A program made the translations under genes and the position numbers. Under the pieces are notes generated by a model. The model saw only the letters and a program-made list of their open reading frames with translations, searched no databases and was not told where the DNA came from. Below, piece by piece: positions 6,318 to 9,433 of a stretch of 9,433 bases of DNA; the first letter of the stretch is position 1; the number at the start of each line of letters is the position of its first letter. Origin of the DNA: Pseudomonadota bacterium (GTDB lineage Bacteria; Pseudomonadota; Gammaproteobacteria; Burkholderiales; Burkholderiaceae_C); the NCBI GenBank assembly GCA_023460715.1, contig JAEWPH010000301.1:1-9433 (forward strand), given 5' to 3'.

Positions 6318-6440
6318 GCGCAGGTTCGCGTTCATGCGCGCCCCGAAGAATAGGTTCTGCAACGCCAACGCGGTGCAGCGCCAGCCCCCTGGGCCGGCGT
6401 GTTCTCAAAACCTACTGCTACACAAAGGGACGCACACAAC

Positions 6441-6944
6441 ATGAAGCTGCTTCGACTCTCTCTCTCGGCCGCAGCCCTGACCACGCTCGCCGCCACGGCG
6501 CCGGCCTTCGCGCAGGGCGCACAGCCTGCCGCCGCCAGCACCGCCGCGCCGGCCTGCGCACCGATCACCGACACGCAGGTCCGCGGCCTGTTCGACCGCT
6601 GGAACGCCTCGCTGCGCACGCTGGACCCGGACAAGGTCACCGCCAACTACGCACCGGACGGCGTGCTGCTGCCCACCGTGTCGAACAAGCCGCGCACCAC
6701 GCCGCTCGAAATCCGCGACTACTTCGTGAAGTTCCTGCAGGCCGAGCCGGTGGGCAAGATCGACAACCGCATCATCCGCATCGGCTGCAACGTGGCGCAG
6801 GACGTGGGTACCTACACCTTCACGTTCAAGGACGGTAAGAGCGTGAACGCCCGCTACACCTATGTGTACGAGCACGTGAACGGCCAGTGGCTCATCGCCC
6901 ACCACCATTCGTCGGCCATGCCGGAAGTGGCGGCGGCCAAGTAA
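6441..6944 (+). CDS. Exported SgcJ/EcaC-family (DUF4440/NTF2-like) protein
   Basis: Small secreted protein of 167 aa. The signal peptide is clear: MKLLRLSL, hydrophobic run to about 20, cleavage after AFA (22-24) before Gln25. The mature part is an NTF2-like cone fold as in the SgcJ/EcaC and CaMKII-association families: helix ITDTQVRGLFDRWNASLRT, DPDKVTANYAPDGVLLPT (62-79), a strand region YTFTFKDGKSVNARYTYVYE, and WLIAHHHSSAMPE (150-162). The family label oxidoreductase has little biochemical support; the pocket often binds small ligands. Two cysteines, Cys39 and Cys116, are the only ones and could form a periplasmic disulfide. I chose the ATG at 6441 because it begins the signal peptide, with AAAGGGA about 10 nt upstream; an ATG at 6399 in frame adds no signal character. 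It follows the regulator and its putative operator, and converges on the flavoreductase gene. Confidence 0.88.
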   Translation: MKLLRLSLSAAALTTLAATAPAFAQGAQPAAASTAAPACAPITDTQVRGLFDRWNASLRTLDPDKVTANYAPDGVLLPTVSNKPRTTPLEIRDYFVKFLQAEPVGKIDNRIIRIGCNVAQDVGTYTFTFKDGKSVNARYTYVYEHVNGQWLIAHHHSSAMPEVAAAK

Positions 6945-7003
6945 GCCGCAGCCCTGCGCGGGGCGGCGGGCAACCTCGCCGGCATGCCCTGCGCAGCCGC
7001 TCT

Positions 7004-7030
7004 GCCCGGCCGGTGCTTCGCCTGCCGGGC
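7004..7030. terminator. GC-rich hairpin in the convergent gap, possible terminator
   Basis: GCCCGGC (7004-7010) and GCCGGGC (7024-7030) form a 7-bp stem with a 13-nt loop between the ends of two convergent genes (6944 and 7066). There is no T-tract on either strand, so an intrinsic bidirectional terminator is a guess from position. Confidence 0.3.
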
Positions 7031-7065
7031 TGCACCGTCGCCGCCGCCATGGAGCGTCGTCGGGC

Positions 7066-8487
7066 TCAGTACACGTCGCGGCGGTAGCGCCCGCTGCGCA
7101 CCAGGGCTTCCAGCCGCTCGGCGCCCAGCACCTCCTGCAGGGCGGCATCCACCCCCTGCGCCATGCCCTGCAGGCTGCCGCACACATACACCGCGGCCCC
7201 CTCTTCCACCCAGGCGCGCAGCGTGTCCGCCGCCTGGACCAGCATGTCCTGCACATACCCGCGCCCGGCGCCATCGCGCGAGAACGCCAGGTCCAGCCGC
7301 TGCAGCGTGCCGCCGGCCTGCCAGGCCTCGATCTCTTCACGGTACAGAAAGTCGCAGGCACGCTGGCGTTCACCGAACAACAGCCAGTGCGGCGCCGTGC
7401 TGCCGGCCGCGCTGCGCGCGCGCAGGTGGCTGCGCAGGCCGGCGATGCCCGTGCCGTTGCCGATCAGGATCAGCGGCCGGCCGGCGTTGCCCTTAAGGCG
7501 GAAGTTGCCGTGGGGCCGGAGGCACAGCTCCACGGTATCGCCCGGCGCCAGGCCGGCGCACAGCCAGCCCGAGGCCACGCCCGGCGTGCCGTCGTCCCGC
7601 ACGCTCTGGCGTACCGCCAGGTGCACGCGGCCGTCGGTGGGTGCCGAGGCGATGGAATAGTCCCGCGGATGGGCCGGATCGGCCGGCACGCGCACCTGCA
7701 CCAAGTCGCCCGACTCCCAGGCCGTTGCATCCTGCGGCAACGGCCCGGCCGGCTCGAATTCGAGATGCACCACCGCCCCGCCCTGGCTGCCCGGGTTGAG
7801 GTGCCGGCGCGCCACCAGCCGCCACGGCGAGAACGCGGGGTGCGGCCAGGACGGACCGGCCACCGTGTCGAGCGCGGCCACGTGGCCCAGCTGGTGCTGC
7901 CAGGACTGCAGCGCCGCGGTGTCACCGTTGTCCATCTCCACCCGTTCGAACAGCGGCCTGGCCCCCTGGGCGGCGAGCCACGCATCCAGCTGGCGGCCGA
8001 AGCCGCAAAAGTGCGTGTACTGCCGGTCGCCCAGCGCGAGCACGCCGTAGCGCAGCTGCGGCAGCGCATCGGTCGCGGCGCGGCGTTGTGCGCCCATCAC
8101 CGCATCCTGGAACAGGCCGGCGTTGTCGGGCGCATCGCCTTCGCCGTAGGTGCTGACGATGAACAGCGCCCGCTGCGTGGCGGCGAGGGCGGCGGCATCC
8201 ACGGCGTCCAGCGGGCACAGCCGCACGGGCTCGCCAGCGGCGTGCAGCAGCCGCGCGGTTTCACGGGCCAGCGCCTCGGCCTGGCCGGTCTGGCTGGCGT
8301 AGGCCAAGAGCAGCGGCACGGCACCCTCGCGCGCCGCAGCCAGCGAGGCCGCTTCCCGCCGTGCGCGGTAGGTGCGCCGGCGCTCACGCCAGGCGATGGC
8401 GCCGCACATCAGCGCATACAGCACCACGGCCGCCAGGGCGGCATACCACCGCAGCGCCGGAACGGCCAGCCCGAACACGGCGGTCAT
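7066..8487 (-). CDS. Membrane-anchored NADPH flavodoxin-FNR reductase (sulfite reductase flavoprotein-like)
   Basis: Electron-transfer flavoprotein of 473 aa passing electrons NADPH to FAD to FMN and then to a partner. An N-terminal TM helix (about 11-32) is followed by basic RERRRTYRARR, which places the catalytic part in the cytoplasm. The flavodoxin domain (about 58-205) has SQTGQAEALA (65-74), STYGEGDAPDN (112-122) and ALGDRQYTHFCGFGR (151-165). The FAD domain has RDYSIAS (275-281) and GVASGWL (303-309). The NADPH domain has GNGTGIAGLRS (343-353), Ser403-Arg404, Arg409, Tyr411 and Gln413 spaced as in the CPR 2'-phosphate site, CGSLQGM (436-442), and an end RDVY like CysJ. Only about 55 residues separate the FAD-domain start from RDYS, so the connecting domain of CysJ/CPR is absent. 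The ATG at 8487 overlaps the apbE stop as ATGA. It is unlikely to be CysJ; it more likely feeds a membrane or periplasmic flavoprotein. Confidence 0.9.
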   Translation of the reverse strand: MTAVFGLAVPALRWYAALAAVVLYALMCGAIAWRERRRTYRARREAASLAAAREGAVPLLLAYASQTGQAEALARETARLLHAAGEPVRLCPLDAVDAAALAATQRALFIVSTYGEGDAPDNAGLFQDAVMGAQRRAATDALPQLRYGVLALGDRQYTHFCGFGRQLDAWLAAQGARPLFERVEMDNGDTAALQSWQHQLGHVAALDTVAGPSWPHPAFSPWRLVARRHLNPGSQGGAVVHLEFEPAGPLPQDATAWESGDLVQVRVPADPAHPRDYSIASAPTDGRVHLAVRQSVRDDGTPGVASGWLCAGLAPGDTVELCLRPHGNFRLKGNAGRPLILIGNGTGIAGLRSHLRARSAAGSTAPHWLLFGERQRACDFLYREEIEAWQAGGTLQRLDLAFSRDGAGRGYVQDMLVQAADTLRAWVEEGAAVYVCGSLQGMAQGVDAALQEVLGAERLEALVRSGRYRRDVY

Positions 8488-9433
8488 GCCACCAGCGCGT
8501 CGAAGGCGGGCGTGGACGCCCACGCCATGCCGTGCGGCGTGCGCTCTCCCAGCAGCAGGGCCAGCCCGTGCTGCTGCGCAAAGACGAGACCGTCAGCCGG
8601 GCCCAGCACGGTGATGACGGTCGCCAGTGCATCCGCGTGCATGCATTCGGCATGCAGCACGGTGACGCTGGCGAGGGCATGCTGCACCGGCTCGCCCGTG
8701 CGCGGATCGAGCGTGTGCGGGTAGCGGCGGCCGCCCTGCTCGAAGGCGTGCCAGCGGTCGCCCGAGGTGGCGATGGCCCCGCCCCGCAGCGCCAACGCCC
8801 GTGGGGCGGAGGCCGGGGACTGCGCCGCCTCCGCCACGGCCACGCGCCAGGGCGTGCCGTCAGGCCGCTGCCCGCTGGCGCGCAGCTCGCCGCCCACCTC
8901 GACGAGCGTGTCGGCGAACCCCAGCGACTGCAGGCGCTGCACCACCAAGTCCACGGCGAAGCCCTTGGCGATGCCGCTCAGGTCGAGGCGCAGGCCGCCC
9001 GGCTGCAGCGCCGTGCGGCGGCCGGCATCGAGCGCGAGGCGGCCAAAGCCCACCTGCGCGCGCGCCTGGGCGAGGTGCCCATCTGTGGGTAGGTGCGGCG
9101 TGCCGTGGGGGCCGAAGCCCCACGCATCGACCAGCGGGCCGATGGTCGGGTCCCACGCGCCGCCGCTGGCCTGCGCCCAGTGGCAGGCGGCTTGAAGCAC
9201 CTTGAAGAACTCCGGCGACAGCACGTGCCGGCTGCCCGGCGCAGCGCGGTTGAAGCGCGAGAGTTCGGAGCCGGGCGCCCAGTGGCTCATCTGCGCCACC
9301 ACGCGGGCCAGCGCGTCCTCGATAGCAGCGCGCACGGGTGCCAGAGGCTGGAAGGCCGGGTTGGCCAGCCGCACGCTCCAGGTGGTGCCCATGGTCTCGC
9401 CCGCCAGCGTCTGCAGCGCAGCCGGGTCGCCGC
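8484..9433 (-). CDS. apbE: ApbE-family FAD:protein FMN transferase, N-terminus off the window
   Basis: Transfers FMN from FAD onto a Thr/Ser of target proteins outside the cytoplasm, with divalent metal. The frame is open through the right edge: before the Met at 9392 it reads DPAALQTLAGET, so ETMGTTWSV is the known family motif and that Met is internal, not the start. Numbering from this Met, signatures are SELSRFNR (42-49), DPTIGPLVDAWGFG (81-94), LDLSGIAKGFAVD (136-148), VEVGGELRASG (164-174), IATSGDRW (207-214), HTLDPRTGEPV (226-236) and the metal-binding HADALAT (252-258). All core motifs are intact. The signal peptide or lipobox would lie off-window. The stop overlaps the start of the flavoreductase gene as ATGA, so the two are co-expressed. 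No flavinylation target is visible; a PepSY-type or DUF2271-type membrane protein would be the usual neighbour. Confidence 0.95.
   Translation of the reverse strand, partial: GDPAALQTLAGETMGTTWSVRLANPAFQPLAPVRAAIEDALARVVAQMSHWAPGSELSRFNRAAPGSRHVLSPEFFKVLQAACHWAQASGGAWDPTIGPLVDAWGFGPHGTPHLPTDGHLAQARAQVGFGRLALDAGRRTALQPGGLRLDLSGIAKGFAVDLVVQRLQSLGFADTLVEVGGELRASGQRPDGTPWRVAVAEAAQSPASAPRALALRGGAIATSGDRWHAFEQGGRRYPHTLDPRTGEPVQHALASVTVLHAECMHADALATVITVLGPADGLVFAQQHGLALLLGERTPHGMAWASTPAFDALVA

Noticed and set aside
7387..8724. Plus-strand open frame of 445 codons opposite the flavoreductase and apbE genes
   Set aside because: Antisense to intact motifs on the minus strand and without recognisable domains.
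8484..9392. ApbE as a complete 302-residue protein starting at 9392
   Set aside because: The frame stays open to the window edge and the family motif ETMGTT begins before that Met, so the real start lies outside the window.
1..9433. tRNA or rRNA genes, CRISPR arrays, insertion sequences or transposase genes
   Set aside because: I looked on both strands and saw no cloverleaf sequences, spaced direct-repeat arrays, or transposase/integrase motifs.

Overview
The window is very GC-rich and gene-dense, with strongly G/C-ending codons. It looks like a betaproteobacterial chromosome of the Burkholderiales, most likely Comamonadaceae (Acidovorax-like). The pointers are a Bug-family tripartite-transporter receptor next to catabolic genes under a LysR regulator, and a short intergenic repeat at 3616-3681 that I remember as dispersed in Acidovorax and relatives. 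The assignment is inference, since no rRNA or marker gene is present.

Left block (1-3599) is a small-molecule catabolism/uptake locus. Three genes run leftwards as a probable operon: a DapA-superfamily lyase (2490 to 1552), a periplasmic Bug/TctC-type solute receptor (1477 to 497) and a short-chain dehydrogenase (507 to beyond base 1) that starts inside the end of the receptor gene. A divergent LysR-type regulator (2613-3599) faces the lyase across a 122-bp shared control region and probably controls the operon. The lyase keeps the Schiff-base lysine but has histidines where true DHDPS has its catalytic triad, so it is not a lysine-biosynthesis enzyme.

Middle gap (3600-3882) has no intact gene. 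It holds the dispersed repeat, a perfect 10-bp inverted repeat, a short coding-like remnant on the minus strand and a possible -10 element for the next gene.

Right block (3883-9433) is a signalling and redox locus. A membrane histidine kinase and an OmpR-class response regulator overlap by ATGA (3883-6200). They are followed by a 240-bp gap and an exported SgcJ/EcaC (DUF4440-like) protein (6441-6944). The gap contains four NTTCAT-type hexamers in exact 11-bp phase (6274-6317), the layout expected for an OmpR/PhoB-type operator. Converging from the right are an ApbE-type FAD:protein FMN transferase (8484 to beyond the window end) and, overlapping it by ATGA, a membrane-anchored flavodoxin-FNR reductase (8487 to 7066) with a CysJ-like NADPH site but no connecting domain. 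The pair suggests covalent flavinylation of an extracytoplasmic protein plus NADPH-driven electron supply to the inner membrane. The flavinylated partner is not in the window and probably lies just to the right.
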